Assembly (NCBI GenBank): GCA_024644595.1
Contig: JAHEHL010000002.1
Coordinates: 227,774 to 291,773 of the forward strand
Direction: 5' to 3'
From: Porticoccaceae bacterium
Lineage (GTDB): Bacteria; Pseudomonadota; Gammaproteobacteria; Pseudomonadales; Porticoccaceae
DNA: 64,000 nucleotides
How positions within the stretch are numbered: position 1 is the stretch's first letter; every line of letters begins with the position of its first letter. The notes below the pieces were generated by a model, which was given only the letters and a program-made list of their open reading frames with translations, ran no database searches and was not told the DNA's origin. A program made the position numbers and the translations under genes. Positions 53,772-64,000 of the stretch are shown piece by piece.

Positions 53772-56696
53772 TTAAACTTTTCTAAATAGCGTGTCCCACT
53801 GGGCTGTCACAATTCTCCGCCACTGGGAAAATTCCGAGCTATCCACTTCTGCCAACTGATTTTTCAACTGAAGACGATGTCCAGCTGAGCGGTATCTTTT
53901 GTAGGCGTCAATTAGCTGACTGGATTGTTGCTCGGATAACAGTCCACAGCGAGCCAGTGACTCCAGTATGCGGATGCTATCACTCCAGCGGGTAAGTTCG
54001 GGGTGGTTGTGTGCCCAAGCCAAGACTGCAAATTGAACCATAAATTCAATATCGACGATACCTCCGACACCCTGCTTGAGGGAGTATTTGCCATCTTTTA
54101 CCGATCCGCCCAGGTGTTTACGCATTTTCACACGCATTTCCTCTACCTCGCTGCGCAGAAATTGCTCGTCGCGCGGCTGAGTAAGGATGCTGTGGCGCAG
54201 CTGACTAAATTCCGCAGCCAGCTTTTGGTCACCCGCTACTACTCGCGCGCGAACCAACGCCTGATGTTCCCAGGTCCAAGCACTTTCACGCTGATATTTT
54301 TCGAAGGCAGTGAGGGTAGAGACCAATAACCCAGAATTACCAGAGGGCCGAAGACGCATATCAATCTCGTAGGCGACCCCGGACGGCGTCATGGTCGAGA
54401 GCATATGGATCACTCGCTGGCCGAGACGTGCATAAAATGTACTGTTATCAATGCTGCGCGTGCCGCCCAGGGTCTGCCCAGAGCTACCGCGATGGAGAAA
54501 GACCAAATCGAGGTCAGATTTATAGCCCAGCTCAATGCCGCCCAGCTTGCCGTAGCCTACCACCACAAAACCCGGCGAGATTTCGTCACTGCCTTGAGGG
54601 CAGCCATACTGAGCACTGAGATATTTCCAAGCAATTGTCACGGTGTGTTCTATGACGACCTCTGCAATCCAGGTCAGGTAGTCGCTCACTTGCATTAACG
54701 GAATCACATCGGTGAGATCACAGGCAGCAATCCGCAAGCTGTTGGCTCGGACAAAGTAACGGATCACCTCCATCTGCTGCTCGAGGTCATCATCTGCTAG
54801 GCGCAGGGTCTGCTGGCGAAGCTGATCCTGGAGCAGGTCGCGAGTGGGCGCGGTATACAGAGTGCGCGTGTCGAGCAACTCGTCGAGCAGAGCCGGATAA
54901 GCAGTCAGCTGTTGCGCAACCCAACAGCTGCGCTCGCAGAGCAAGACCAGCTGTTGCAACGCCTTGGGGTTCTCTGCCAACAACACCAGATAAGCACTGC
55001 GGCGCAACACTGCCTGAATCAAGCCAACCACACGACCCAGAGTCGTACTATTGTCTGCACTGGTGACACAGGCTGTGAGCACTTTCGGCATTAACTGATC
55101 GAGACGGCGGCGCGGCTCGAAATCGAGACCTATCACAGCCCTGCCCTGATAGAGACTGTGCAGTTGCTCGGCAATGGTCTGCGGGTTCTGATAGCCGGCG
55201 GTTTGCAAATAATCGAGCAGCTCTGTCAGGTCCATCGACCCGTGCCAAGCCATTTCACCCTCTTGCTTCGGCCCCGGATCGGTCTTTCCTGCATCCCGCT
55301 CCGCAAACATGTCACTAAATGCTGATGCAACATAGTTGCGCTGGTTCTGCAGTTGCTGCTCAAACTCTACCCAACTATCACAGCCGAGAAGGGTGGCTAC
55401 TCGCTGCTTGCCGAGCTGGTCAGTGGGCAGCTGTTGAGTCTGCTTGTCGGCAATACCCTGCAGCGCATGTTCTGTATTGCGCAAAAATGTGTAGGCCTGC
55501 CAGAGCCTATCGCACTCATCGGCCTGCATAATCTGATCCGCGACCAGCTGCTGCAATGCCTGATACAGTGAAGGTGTCTGCAGAGCCCTGTTGCGCCCAC
55601 CGCGAATCAGCTGAAAGGCCTGAGTAATAAACTCCACCTCACGGATACCACCAGGGCCAAGTTTGATATTGTCCCACATGCCTTTGCGCTTCAATTCGCG
55701 ATTGATAGTGCGTTTCAAATCCCGCAGAGCGTCGATGCTGCCAAAGTCGAGGTATTTGCGATAGGTGAAGGGACGCAAAATACTGTCTAATCGGGCTATA
55801 TCTCCAATATTGCCCGCTACCGCCCGCGCCTTGACCATCGCATAGCGCTCCCATTCGCGACCCTGAGTGGTGTAGTACTCCTCCAGCGCATCAAAGCTCA
55901 ACACCAGCGCACCGCTTTGCCCGTAAGGACGCAGACGCATATCGACGCGAAAGACAAAACCCTCGGCGGTCTGACGGTCTAGCGCGGCAATCAATCTTTG
56001 TCCAAGACGGGTAAAAAACTCCTGGTTGGATACTGTTTTACCTGCGGTGCCGTCAATTCTGCGGGTCTCACCCTTGTCTGGATAGGCGAAAATTAAATCG
56101 ATGTCCGATGACATATTCAATTCTTCGGCGCCCATTTTGCCCATCGCGATAACCACCATATTCTGCTCGCGCGGAGTCTGGCTGTCCGGTTCTGAGAAGG
56201 GCGTACCCAGTTCGCCGCAGGTCAGCGGATGCAATTGCTGCAGCGCACAAGTGATTGCTGCCTCAGCCATCCAGCTCAGTTCTCGCGTGGTTTCCGGCAT
56301 CGTTGCCACACGACTGAAGTCGCGCCAGATAATCCGCACCAGCTCCCGGCGGCGAAACAGCCGTAACGCTCGGGCTAATTGCTCTTCACTGCAAGGCTGC
56401 GGTAGCCGTTGTTCGATCCCCTGCTGAAAATCATCTCGCGAATAACTACGCAATAAATCGCCACTGTCGACAAGCTCCTGAAATAGTTCGGGAGAGGCCT
56501 CACAGTGCTGTCCGACAAAATCACTGCTACCCCAGACAAGCTGCAGATGTTCGGCAAAAAGCGAATAATGAGGAAAATCGGCAAGACGCTGTGCGAGCCA
56601 GCTGGGCCCAACTGCGGAATCAAGACAGGCAGCCTGAAAACCATCGAGGTAACGCTGATAACTCGCGCTGATCAGCTGCGGAAAGGTTTTCGACAT
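53772..56696 (-). CDS. glnE: Bifunctional glutamine synthetase adenylyltransferase/deadenylase
   Basis: A 974-residue enzyme with two nucleotidyltransferase domains. The N-terminal deadenylylase motif is GKMGAEELNMSSDIDLIF (about residues 185-205) and the C-terminal adenylylase motif GKLGGIELGYKSDLDLVF (about residues 690-710). It adenylylates the Tyr of GlnA at high nitrogen under PII control and removes AMP at low nitrogen. Its target glnA is 40 kb away in the same window. Length is normal (about 950-980). Confidence 0.97.
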   Translation of the reverse strand: MSKTFPQLISASYQRYLDGFQAACLDSAVGPSWLAQRLADFPHYSLFAEHLQLVWGSSDFVGQHCEASPELFQELVDSGDLLRSYSRDDFQQGIEQRLPQPCSEEQLARALRLFRRRELVRIIWRDFSRVATMPETTRELSWMAEAAITCALQQLHPLTCGELGTPFSEPDSQTPREQNMVVIAMGKMGAEELNMSSDIDLIFAYPDKGETRRIDGTAGKTVSNQEFFTRLGQRLIAALDRQTAEGFVFRVDMRLRPYGQSGALVLSFDALEEYYTTQGREWERYAMVKARAVAGNIGDIARLDSILRPFTYRKYLDFGSIDALRDLKRTINRELKRKGMWDNIKLGPGGIREVEFITQAFQLIRGGRNRALQTPSLYQALQQLVADQIMQADECDRLWQAYTFLRNTEHALQGIADKQTQQLPTDQLGKQRVATLLGCDSWVEFEQQLQNQRNYVASAFSDMFAERDAGKTDPGPKQEGEMAWHGSMDLTELLDYLQTAGYQNPQTIAEQLHSLYQGRAVIGLDFEPRRRLDQLMPKVLTACVTSADNSTTLGRVVGLIQAVLRRSAYLVLLAENPKALQQLVLLCERSCWVAQQLTAYPALLDELLDTRTLYTAPTRDLLQDQLRQQTLRLADDDLEQQMEVIRYFVRANSLRIAACDLTDVIPLMQVSDYLTWIAEVVIEHTVTIAWKYLSAQYGCPQGSDEISPGFVVVGYGKLGGIELGYKSDLDLVFLHRGSSGQTLGGTRSIDNSTFYARLGQRVIHMLSTMTPSGVAYEIDMRLRPSGNSGLLVSTLTAFEKYQRESAWTWEHQALVRARVVAGDQKLAAEFSQLRHSILTQPRDEQFLRSEVEEMRVKMRKHLGGSVKDGKYSLKQGVGGIVDIEFMVQFAVLAWAHNHPELTRWSDSIRILESLARCGLLSEQQSSQLIDAYKRYRSAGHRLQLKNQLAEVDSSEFSQWRRIVTAQWDTLFRKV

Positions 56697-56713
56697 ACAT
56701 GGATCTCGGTTTG

Positions 56714-58483
56714 TTATTTGCCCAGTTCAGGCGTGACCCGCAGCACCTCTTCCATGGATGTCACGCCGGCGGCCACTTTTTCTGCGCCAGCTATACGCAA
56801 TGTTTTCATTCCCTGGGCAATTGCTGCCTGACGAATACTCTGAATATCTGAGTCAGTACTTATATAGGTGAGCAACTCATTCGTCAACGGCATAATTTCA
56901 TAGATCCCCTCGCGACCGAGATAGCCAGTATTACGACACTCGAGACAACCGGCTGGCTGAAACAAAGTGGACGGCGGTGTCAGCTCTGCCGAACCGGCCA
57001 AGGTGTGCCAATCGTTGGGATCACAGCGGACTTCCTTGCGGCACTCCCGGCACAGCGTTCGCACCAGGCGCTGGGCCATAACACCGTTTAAGGTGGCCTT
57101 GATAAGATGTGCCGGCATCTGTAAGTCCAGTAGCCGGTTAATCGCCGTGGGCGCATCATTTGTGTGCAGGGTTGAGAGTACTAAATGACCGGTCAGCGCC
57201 GCCTGCACAGCCATTTCAGCGGTTGCCCGATCACGAATCTCACCAACCATAATGATATCTGGATCCTGACGCATGAGCGTGCGAATGCCGGCAGCAAAAT
57301 CAAACTCAATGGCGGGCTGAATTTGACTCTGATTAAACGACTCGACCACCATTTCGATAGGGTCTTCGATCGTACTGACGTTCACCGAATCCACCGCTAG
57401 CTGCTTCAGCGTGGAATAAAGAGTAGTCGTTTTACCCGAACCCGTCGGCCCCGTCACCAGCACAATGCCGTGAGCGCGCTGGACCATCGACTGCCAGTGA
57501 GCATAGTCCTCTGACACCAACCCCAGCTGTGAGAAACTGCGCAGCAACACATCTGGGTCAAAAATACGCAACATCAGTTTTTCACCAAAGGCTGTAGGCA
57601 TAGTGGAAAGGCGCAACTCGATTTCGCGAGCGCTGGGGGCTTTGGTTTTAATTCGACCGTCCTGGGGGCGACGTTTCTCAGCGACATCCATGCGCCCGAG
57701 AATTTTCAGGCGGCTTATCATTGCCGTCATCACATTGTCGGGTAGTTCGTACACCAGATGCAGCATACCGTCGATGCGAAAGCGCACCTTACCCTTTCCG
57801 CGACGGGGCTCTAGATGAATATCACTGGCACGCTGTTCAAATGCATACTGCAACAGCCAATCAACAATGTTGACGATATGCTGGTCTTGGGCATCGGCGT
57901 CTTTGAGTTTCCCTACCTCCAGTAGTTGCTCAAAGTTGGCAATGCCAGTGCCGCTACTTGTCGATGAACCCGCGCCAAAAACAGATTTCGCCAGCGAATA
58001 AAATTCCACAGTGTATTTCTTAATATCAGCGGGGTTGGCCAGCACGATACAAATTTGCCGCTGAGAAGTTTGCTCGAGGCCTTCAAGCCAGCTGCGGTCA
58101 TAGGGCTGCATGGTCGCCACTACCAGCTGCTGGCGGCTCACACTAACGCAGAGAATGCCATAGCGCTTGGCATAGGCAAATGACATGATGGATGTTACTG
58201 CCGAGACATTAATCTTCAGCGGATCGATCTGAACCGTTTCAAGATCTGCCCGTGCCGCCAACCAGTCAGTTAACCGATCCAGTGTTAGCGGTTTTTGCTC
58301 GGCTCTGTGGAGTAGCTGTTTGGCAGCCACAATTTCCAGTGGGTGCAACGATCCTGAATCGCGGTGGCAGATGGAGGTTATTTCAGCAGCATCGCTCTGA
58401 GTGATTATGCCGTCTTCAAGCAGATCTTTTACGACGCCAGAAAGGTCCAGGTTAGCGCTCTGCCGTTTATGATTTTGCTTCAT
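56714..58483 (-). CDS. Type II secretion/type IV pilus ATPase (GspE/PilB family)
   Basis: A 589-residue secretion ATPase. The N-terminal MshEN-like part is followed by FEQRASDIHLEPRRGKGKVRFRIDG, Walker A GPTGSGKTTTLYS, the Asp box DPDIIMVGEIRD and HLVLSTLHTNDAP. A zinc-binding four-cysteine motif CRECRKEV ... CLECRNTGYLGREG is near the C-terminus. It powers pilus or pseudopilus assembly; no other pilus genes are adjacent, so it is an orphan. The ATG at 58481-58483 has an AAGGA site; TTG at 58489 is the alternative. Confidence 0.92.
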   Translation of the reverse strand: MKQNHKRQSANLDLSGVVKDLLEDGIITQSDAAEITSICHRDSGSLHPLEIVAAKQLLHRAEQKPLTLDRLTDWLAARADLETVQIDPLKINVSAVTSIMSFAYAKRYGILCVSVSRQQLVVATMQPYDRSWLEGLEQTSQRQICIVLANPADIKKYTVEFYSLAKSVFGAGSSTSSGTGIANFEQLLEVGKLKDADAQDQHIVNIVDWLLQYAFEQRASDIHLEPRRGKGKVRFRIDGMLHLVYELPDNVMTAMISRLKILGRMDVAEKRRPQDGRIKTKAPSAREIELRLSTMPTAFGEKLMLRIFDPDVLLRSFSQLGLVSEDYAHWQSMVQRAHGIVLVTGPTGSGKTTTLYSTLKQLAVDSVNVSTIEDPIEMVVESFNQSQIQPAIEFDFAAGIRTLMRQDPDIIMVGEIRDRATAEMAVQAALTGHLVLSTLHTNDAPTAINRLLDLQMPAHLIKATLNGVMAQRLVRTLCRECRKEVRCDPNDWHTLAGSAELTPPSTLFQPAGCLECRNTGYLGREGIYEIMPLTNELLTYISTDSDIQSIRQAAIAQGMKTLRIAGAEKVAAGVTSMEEVLRVTPELGK

Positions 58484-58633
58484 AAGCAATTCCTTTTGAT
58501 AATGATGGCAGACTCCCCTAATATTTCCTCAACCCAGTGCCACATTTAACAATTTTAGTATGGAATCCCACTAGGGGTAGCGCAAACTCCCTAATCCGCT
58601 ACACTCAACGGTTAAAGCACCCGCGGAAGGCCC

Positions 58634-59755
58634 ATGCAACTAACCGACCTACTTTCACGCATTATTCAATGCAACTCCATCAGCAGCATCAATCCGTCAA
58701 TTGATCACGGTAACCGTGAGGTTATTGATCTGTTGGCCAACACCCTAAGTGAGCTTGGCTTTAACTGCGAAATTATGGATTTGGGGAATAACAAGGCGAA
58801 CCTAATTGCCACGTTAGGCACTGGCCCTGGGGGCCTTGTGCTAGCAGGCCATACTGATACCGTGCCCTGTGATGAGTCATTGTGGCAGAGCGACCCATTC
58901 CAGCTTAGTGAGCGGGACAATCGCTGGTACGGTCTCGGCAGTTGCGATATGAAAGGATTTTTCCCGCTGGCAATCGAGGCCGTCAAAACGTTAAAAGTGC
59001 GGGCGCTCAAGCAACCCTTGATTATTGTCGCCACCGCAGATGAAGAATCTTCGATGAGCGGCGCCAAAGCATTAGTTGCAGCGGGCAAGCCCATTGCGCG
59101 CCGGGCGGTGATTGGCGAGCCAACCAATATGCGCCCGGTTAAAATGCATAAGGGCATTATGATTGAAAAGTTAACCATCAGCGGGAGCTCCGGTCATTCC
59201 AGCAACCCTGCACTGGGAAAAAACGCGATGGAGTCGATGCAGCGCATCATCGGCCAGTTAATGGCACTGCGTGACCGCATGAAAGAACACAAACATCCCG
59301 GATTTTTAATCGATTACCCGACGTTGAATCTGGGCTGCATCTCCGGCGGCGACAATGCCAATCGTATCTGTGGCCACTGTTTTCTGGCCTTTGAAATTCG
59401 TCCATTACCGGGCATGGACTTGAATCAGTTGCAGGCCGATCTTGAACGCCAGATCGCCGCGACGGCCAAAGCCGACAAGGTGGGGTGGTCGCTGGACAGG
59501 TTACTGGTGCCACCATTTTGCAGCGACGAGCACTCGGAAATCGTTGCGCTGTGTGAAAAGCTGACCGGTCATACCGGTGAATCGGTGGCCTTTGCCACCG
59601 AGGCGCCCTACCTCCAAGAGCTGGGCATGGACGTGGTGGTGTTGGGGCCTGGTGATATTGATGTGGCCCATCAACCGAACGAGTTTTTGCCACTCGATCG
59701 TATAAAGCCAACAATTAATTTTTTATCTCAACTTATCAGTCACTGTTGCTTATAA
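58634..59755 (+). CDS. argE: Acetylornithine deacetylase
   Basis: A 373-residue M20 metallopeptidase. The zinc ligands are in LAGHTDTVPCDE and LGSCDMKGFF, followed by ATADEESSMSGAK. The dimerisation domain (about 175-290) has the segment IMIEKLTISGSSGHSS. It hydrolyses N-acetyl-L-ornithine to ornithine in arginine synthesis. It is 7 bases upstream of argA and on the same strand. Confidence 0.94.
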   Translation: MQLTDLLSRIIQCNSISSINPSIDHGNREVIDLLANTLSELGFNCEIMDLGNNKANLIATLGTGPGGLVLAGHTDTVPCDESLWQSDPFQLSERDNRWYGLGSCDMKGFFPLAIEAVKTLKVRALKQPLIIVATADEESSMSGAKALVAAGKPIARRAVIGEPTNMRPVKMHKGIMIEKLTISGSSGHSSNPALGKNAMESMQRIIGQLMALRDRMKEHKHPGFLIDYPTLNLGCISGGDNANRICGHCFLAFEIRPLPGMDLNQLQADLERQIAATAKADKVGWSLDRLLVPPFCSDEHSEIVALCEKLTGHTGESVAFATEAPYLQELGMDVVVLGPGDIDVAHQPNEFLPLDRIKPTINFLSQLISHCCL

Positions 59756-59762
59756 TCGCGCC

Positions 59763-61085
59763 ATGACTGCAAATAACTACATACACTTTTTCCGCGAGAC
59801 CTCGCCTTATATTCACGCGCACAGAGGTAAAACCTTTGTGATTGCAATAAGTGGCGAGGCGCTGATGAATGCAAATTTTGACGGCATCGTCCACGATATT
59901 GCGCTGATGCAAAGTCTTGGCGTGAAAATTGTTTTGGTGCACGGCGCACGACCACAGATTGAACAGCGCCTGCAACAGGCTGACATCAAAGCGGTTTTTC
60001 ACGATCATGTGCGTGTGACCGACGCTGCGTCCATGCAATGTGTAAAAGAAGCGGTCGGCGCGACACGCTTTCTAATCGAGTCAGCGCTGTCAATGGGACT
60101 ACCGAACTCACCTATGCACGGTGCCCGAGTGCGGGTGATTGGTGGCAACTTTATCACTGCCAAACCGGTGGGTGTCCGCGACGGAGTGGATTTCCAGCGC
60201 GCCGGTGAGATTCGTCGAATCGACAGTGCCGCGATTGATGTTCAACTTGAGAATGAGGCGCTGGTGTTGATGTCAAACATTGGTTTTTCACCCACAGGGG
60301 AAGCCTTTAATCTGAGTTATCAGGATGTTGCGACGCGAACAGCAATTGCACTGGACGCTGAAAAGTTGATTCTTGTCACCGAGGCGCCTGGCATTGTCGA
60401 TGATCAGAACAACTTGCTTCGCAGTCTGTCACTGCCTGAGGTAATTGATCTCAAGGCGAGACTCAAAAAGTCCGGTGGCGATGGCTCAGATTCCTATGCT
60501 CTGTTGGCCTCCGCCTATCAGGCTTGTCGCAATGGTGTCGATCGTGTGCATCTCGTGGGCTGCAGTGACGACGGCAGCCTGCTGCGGGAGCTGTTTACTC
60601 GCGAAGGGTGCGGTACGCTGATTATGAAGGACTACTCAGAGTCGATAAGAGCGGCAACCATTGATGATGTTGGTGGTATTCTGGATCTAATTACGCCTCT
60701 TGAGCAAAAAGGCATTCTCGTCAAACGTTCCCGCGAACTGCTGGAAAATGAAATCTCCCGATTTATGGTTGTAGTTCACCCCGAGGGAACACTGCTCGGC
60801 TGTGCCGCGCTCTACCCGATTGGCACCAGCAACGCCGGAGAGCTGGCCTGCGTAGCAACCCATCCAGAGTTTCACAATCAGGGCATTGCCTCACGCCTGC
60901 TCAAAAGCCTCGAAGAAAATGCCGTTCAAAACGGGCTAAAGACGCTGTTTGTATTGACCACGCAAACCGCTCACTGGTTTAGAGAGCACGGTTTTACTGA
61001 AGCAGCACTGAGCGATTTGCCTTCAGAGAAACAATCACTGTATAACTATCAACGTCAGTCACGTATTTTCAATAAACAATTGTAG
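59763..61085 (+). CDS. argA: Amino-acid N-acetyltransferase (N-acetylglutamate synthase)
   Basis: A 440-residue bifunctional-fold protein. The amino-acid kinase-like domain (about 1-285) has [14 protein letters not shown], and the C-terminal GNAT domain has [20 protein letters not shown]. It makes N-acetylglutamate, the first step of arginine synthesis, inhibited by arginine. With argE it forms a short arg pair. Length matches Pseudomonas ArgA. Confidence 0.95.
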   Translation: MTANNYIHFFRETSPYIHAHRGKTFVIAISGEALMNANFDGIVHDIALMQSLGVKIVLVHGARPQIEQRLQQADIKAVFHDHVRVTDAASMQCVKEAVGATRFLIESALSMGLPNSPMHGARVRVIGGNFITAKPVGVRDGVDFQRAGEIRRIDSAAIDVQLENEALVLMSNIGFSPTGEAFNLSYQDVATRTAIALDAEKLILVTEAPGIVDDQNNLLRSLSLPEVIDLKARLKKSGGDGSDSYALLASAYQACRNGVDRVHLVGCSDDGSLLRELFTREGCGTLIMKDYSESIRAATIDDVGGILDLITPLEQKGILVKRSRELLENEISRFMVVVHPEGTLLGCAALYPIGTSNAGELACVATHPEFHNQGIASRLLKSLEENAVQNGLKTLFVLTTQTAHWFREHGFTEAALSDLPSEKQSLYNYQRQSRIFNKQL

Positions 61086-61094
61086 CCATCCCCT

Positions 61095-61120
61095 GCCCGA
61101 GACAGTGTTGTGTCGCGGGC
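61095..61120 (+). terminator. Hairpin after argA
   Basis: GCCCGAGACA-GTGTTG-TGTCGCGGGC forms nine base pairs with one mismatch, 9 bases after the argA stop. There is no T tract. It may be a weak terminator or a leader structure of ilvD, which starts 37 bases later. Confidence 0.5.
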
Positions 61121-61156
61121 GTGTTACTGCCAATTCATTCGTTAAAGAGAGTTCAG

Positions 61157-62992
61157 ATGCCCAAGTACAGATCGCACACTACCACACAGGGTCGCAATAT
61201 GGCCGGAGCCAGAGCGCTGTGGCGCGCTACGGGTATGAAAGATGATGATTTCAATAAGCCAATGATTGCTATCGCCAACTCCTATACCCAGTTTGTGCCA
61301 GGCCATGTGCACCTCAAGGATCTCGGCGACTTGGTGGCTGCCGAGATTGCGAAGGCAGGAGGTATCGCACGTGAGTTTCACACCATTGCGGTCGACGACG
61401 GCATCGCCATGGGTCACGACGGCATGCTCTACTCACTCCCGTCCCGAGATATTATTGCCGATTCGGTTGAGTATATGGTCAACGCGCACTGTGCCGATGC
61501 ACTGGTGTGTATTTCCAATTGCGACAAAATCACCCCAGGTATGTTGATGGCGGCGATGCGGTTGAATATTCCGGTAATTTTTGTCTCCGGTGGACCTATG
61601 GAAGCAGGCAAAACCAAATTATCTGAACACAAGCTCGACCTGGTTGATGCCATGGTAATCGCCGTAGACGATAACGCCAGTGATGAAAAGGTCGCTGAAT
61701 ATGAGCGGTCAGCCTGCCCTACTTGCGGCTCGTGCTCGGGGATGTTTACCGCCAATTCAATGAACTGTCTAACAGAAGCCTTGGGGCTTTCGCTGCCGGG
61801 TAATGGCACAGTACTGGCGACACATTCTGATCGTCGCGAACTGTTCCAACAGGCTGGACGCACAATTGTTGAGATTACCCGACGCCACTATGAGCAAGAC
61901 GACTACTCAGTTTTGCCTCGCTCGGTCGCCAATTTCAAGGCATTTGAGAATGCCATGACACTCGATATCTGTATGGGTGGCTCGACCAATACCATTCTGC
62001 ATCTTCTGGCAGCGGTCCAGGAAGCAGGCATCGAGTTTGACATGCATGATATTGACCGACTCTCGCGAGTGGTGCCACAACTGTGCAAAGTGGCGCCCAA
62101 TACACCTGAATATCATATCGAAGATGTGCATCGCGCTGGCGGCATTATGGGCATCCTTGCCGAATTAAACCGGGCTGGGCTTATTCATGCTGATCTACCT
62201 ACAGTGCATTCAAAAAGCCTACGCGAGGCGTTGGACAAATGGGATATTGTCAGTGGCCATGTCAGTGAAGAGGTGAAAACCTTTTATAAGGCTGGTCCAG
62301 CCGGCATTCCCACTCAGACTGCCTTTAGCCAGAGCACGCGTTGGTCATCACTGGATGCTGATCGTGAGAGTGGGTGTATTCGCAATCTAGAAAATGCCTT
62401 TAGCCTCGAAGGTGGCCTCGCAGTATTGACCGGCAATCTGGCCCCCGATGGCTGCGTTGTGAAAACCTCTGGCGTCGATGAGTCGATTCATGTGTTTGAA
62501 GGCCCGGCGTTTATTACCGAGAGCCAGGATGAAGCCGTTGATGCAATCCTTAATGATCGCGTCAAGGCGGGTGATGTAGTGATTGTTCGCTATGAAGGGC
62601 CTCGCGGTGGACCGGGAATGCAGGAAATGCTCTATCCCACCAGTTACATCAAATCGAAAAATCTTGGTAAGGCGTGTGCGCTGATTACCGATGGTCGGTT
62701 TTCTGGCGGTACATCGGGGCTGTCTATCGGTCATGTGTCCCCCGAGGCCGGAGCTGGCGGCAATATCGGACTGGTGCGGCAGGGCGATAGGATCCGTATC
62801 GATATCCCCAAACGTTCGATCGAGGTGCTAGTTTCCGATGAGGAGCTGGCGGTCCGCAGAGCGGCGCAGGACGCAATTGGCTGGCAGCCTGAGGCCGAGC
62901 GTCCACGCCAGGTTTCAGCGGCCCTGAAAGCCTATGCCAAACTGGCAACCAGTGCTGATAAAGGTGCAGTCAGGGATCTTAGTCAACTGTAA
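61157..62992 (+). CDS. ilvD: Dihydroxy-acid dehydratase
   Basis: A 611-residue Fe-S dehydratase. The cluster cysteines are in [13 protein letters not shown] and [28 protein letters not shown] and [11 protein letters not shown] are further family parts. It makes 2-keto acids for Val, Leu and Ile, the step before IlvE. The ATG at 61157 ([19 protein letters not shown]) is preferred to an upstream in-frame start, since it matches the family. Confidence 0.97.
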   Translation: MPKYRSHTTTQGRNMAGARALWRATGMKDDDFNKPMIAIANSYTQFVPGHVHLKDLGDLVAAEIAKAGGIAREFHTIAVDDGIAMGHDGMLYSLPSRDIIADSVEYMVNAHCADALVCISNCDKITPGMLMAAMRLNIPVIFVSGGPMEAGKTKLSEHKLDLVDAMVIAVDDNASDEKVAEYERSACPTCGSCSGMFTANSMNCLTEALGLSLPGNGTVLATHSDRRELFQQAGRTIVEITRRHYEQDDYSVLPRSVANFKAFENAMTLDICMGGSTNTILHLLAAVQEAGIEFDMHDIDRLSRVVPQLCKVAPNTPEYHIEDVHRAGGIMGILAELNRAGLIHADLPTVHSKSLREALDKWDIVSGHVSEEVKTFYKAGPAGIPTQTAFSQSTRWSSLDADRESGCIRNLENAFSLEGGLAVLTGNLAPDGCVVKTSGVDESIHVFEGPAFITESQDEAVDAILNDRVKAGDVVIVRYEGPRGGPGMQEMLYPTSYIKSKNLGKACALITDGRFSGGTSGLSIGHVSPEAGAGGNIGLVRQGDRIRIDIPKRSIEVLVSDEELAVRRAAQDAIGWQPEAERPRQVSAALKAYAKLATSADKGAVRDLSQL

Positions 62993-63034
62993 AGGTGGCA
63001 ACCCTTAAACCATCGTTTGTCTGTAACGGCGACA

Positions 63035-63071
63035 TAAAAAAACCCGGATCCATCACGGTTCCGGGTTTTTT
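63035..63071. terminator. Bidirectional intrinsic terminator between ilvD and the TPR gene
   Basis: AAAAAACCCGG, a short loop, then CCGGGTTTTTT gives a stem with A and T tracts at both sides. It can end both convergent transcripts. Confidence 0.9.
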
Positions 63072-63112
63072 ATAACTAATCGTAAAACGATTACGACTGA
63101 TGTCTCAAATCG

Positions 63113-64000
63113 TTATCCTTTACTACAGCCCGGTACGGTCGCTCCCACATCGCGAAGCTTCTGCAAGCGATCACCTTCGGTGTCGGCATAGCGGATCCAT
63201 TGTCGCGGATAACGCTTGTTCTTTTCGTCCTTTGCCTCTTTGATCGACTTCTTGAAGGCTCCAACAGCATCCTTGTAACAGTGAAGATTAACCAACGCGT
63301 TACCCATCACCAGATAGTTGGACTCAGGACGCTTGACGCCTCCCTTCTTAGCTGCGCGAGTCGCTGCCTTGTAAGCTTCTTTGTCGCGTCCGAGATCGAG
63401 ATAGATACCCGCTAGCCGAGCCTGCAGGTTACCAGTGTCCGACTCTTTGGAGGCGTCCTCAAGGGCTTTTACCGCGTTGTCCAAATCTTTCGACTGATAC
63501 CAGGCCGTGCCAAGTACCTCAAGATTCTTCGCCGTGCGCTTGATAATGCCATCTTTCATGCCTTTATCAATGATCACTGCCGCGCGGTAGGGAACCTCTG
63601 CACCGAGATACATATAGGCCATACTCATCACCTGGCTCTCTTTATCGAGCTCATTGTTGAGGTACACCACTTCGGTCGCAACCAGACGATCCATTTCGCG
63701 CTCAAGTTCGCCGTACATGCCGCCAATCTGCCGCCAGTAAGTCCACTTGGGGTAGTGCTTAACCAATTTCTCAAGGATGTTAACTACTTTTTGGTAGTTA
63801 CCCTTCTCGTAGTAGAGAACCCGTTGCAAGCCCCACCAGCCCTCTTTAGGTAGTATGTCCTTGGACTCGACATCGGCGATGGCTTCTTCAACCAGACGTA
63901 AAGAATCATCTTTGCGCTCAAGCTGATAATAAATTTGCGCCAATAACATCTTCGCGTCTGCACCCACAATCAGGGAGGCTTCCATCCAGATTTCAAGTTG
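63113..64000 (-). CDS. Tetratricopeptide-repeat protein, C-terminal part (runs off window end)
   Basis: About 295 residues are visible and the frame stays open to the window edge, so the start lies beyond 64000. The sequence is helical with repeated TPR-like units (LAQIYYQLERKDDSLRLVEEA, LAGIYLDLGRDKEAYKAA and MGNALVNLHCYKDAVGAFKKS). The end holds GATVPGCSKG. Proteins of this type often end TonB-ExbBD operons in marine gammaproteobacteria, which would make it a periplasmic or outer-membrane scaffold, but the neighbours are not visible. Confidence 0.8.
   Translation of the reverse strand, partial: QLEIWMEASLIVGADAKMLLAQIYYQLERKDDSLRLVEEAIADVESKDILPKEGWWGLQRVLYYEKGNYQKVVNILEKLVKHYPKWTYWRQIGGMYGELEREMDRLVATEVVYLNNELDKESQVMSMAYMYLGAEVPYRAAVIIDKGMKDGIIKRTAKNLEVLGTAWYQSKDLDNAVKALEDASKESDTGNLQARLAGIYLDLGRDKEAYKAATRAAKKGGVKRPESNYLVMGNALVNLHCYKDAVGAFKKSIKEAKDEKNKRYPRQWIRYADTEGDRLQKLRDVGATVPGCSKG

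Noticed and set aside
61095-61120. Leader attenuator of ilvD controlled by branched-chain amino acids
   Set aside because: No leader peptide with Val, Leu or Ile codon runs and no terminator/antiterminator pair was found.

Overview
The window looks like a chromosomal segment of a marine gammaproteobacterium of the Pseudomonas/Cellvibrio/Porticoccaceae (SAR92-like) side of the class. This placement is inferred from gene order: rhodanese-grxC-secB, ntrBC-DUF4124-glnA-thiI-typA, gpmI-envC-ctpA, nudF-yqiB-cpdA-yqiA-parE-parC divergent from tolC, waaA, ilvE-glnE and argE-argA all follow arrangements known in Pseudomonas and its relatives. The organism is not proven. No rRNA, tRNA, CRISPR array, insertion sequence or prophage was seen. 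Coding density is high, and gaps over 300 bases occur only around 1647-2128 and 13996-14520.

Layout. 1-1028: phoBR with a Pho box. 1162-4784: slyD, a 55-residue membrane protein with its own terminator (minus strand), the arsenate-detoxification pair gapdh-arsJ, and a small conserved hypothetical. 4826-8968: a HutC-like repressor with operator-like palindromes, a GIY-YIG protein and SprT, a PHP phosphoesterase, and yibN-grxC-secB. 9090-14813: the nitrogen block (ntrC, ntrB, a DUF4124 protein, glnA) with sigma-54 promoters and NtrC palindromes upstream of both ntrB and glnA, then a stand-alone ThiI rhodanese domain. 15037-20492: a GGDEF/EAL protein interrupted by an in-frame amber codon, typA, and a GGNEF protein. 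20525-29694: tag, pip, dtd, mpl, a lipidated subtilase autotransporter, PPi-phosphofructokinase, a D-2-hydroxyacid dehydrogenase and a K+ channel. 29865-38694: an RND exporter with an acidic repeat, uup, gpmI, envC, ctpA. 38760-48041: mscS, parC, parE, yqiA, cpdA, yqiB, nudF, tolC. 48091-52777: waaA followed by a surface-glycan island (two sulfotransferases, a KpsS-like protein, a glycosyltransferase). 52802-64000: ilvE, glnE, a PilB/GspE-type ATPase, argE, argA, ilvD and a partial TPR protein.

Functional threads. Nitrogen assimilation is unusually complete: the sensor-regulator pair, glutamine synthetase and its adenylyltransferase GlnE are all here, and the visible DNA sites predict NtrC feedback on its own operon. 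Carbon metabolism is represented by GpmI and a PPi-dependent phosphofructokinase, and arsenate detoxification uses a dedicated GAPDH. Envelope genes (TolC, EnvC, CtpA, WaaA, Mpl, MscS, SecB, autotransporter) are abundant.

The points most worth a second look are the ThiI reduced to its rhodanese domain, the amber-split c-di-GMP protein with a degenerate EAL domain, the gapdh-arsJ pair without an arsR gene beside it, the sulfotransferase/capsule-type island next to waaA, the acidic DDAF repeat inside the RND exporter, and the unlisted small membrane gene at 1724-1891.
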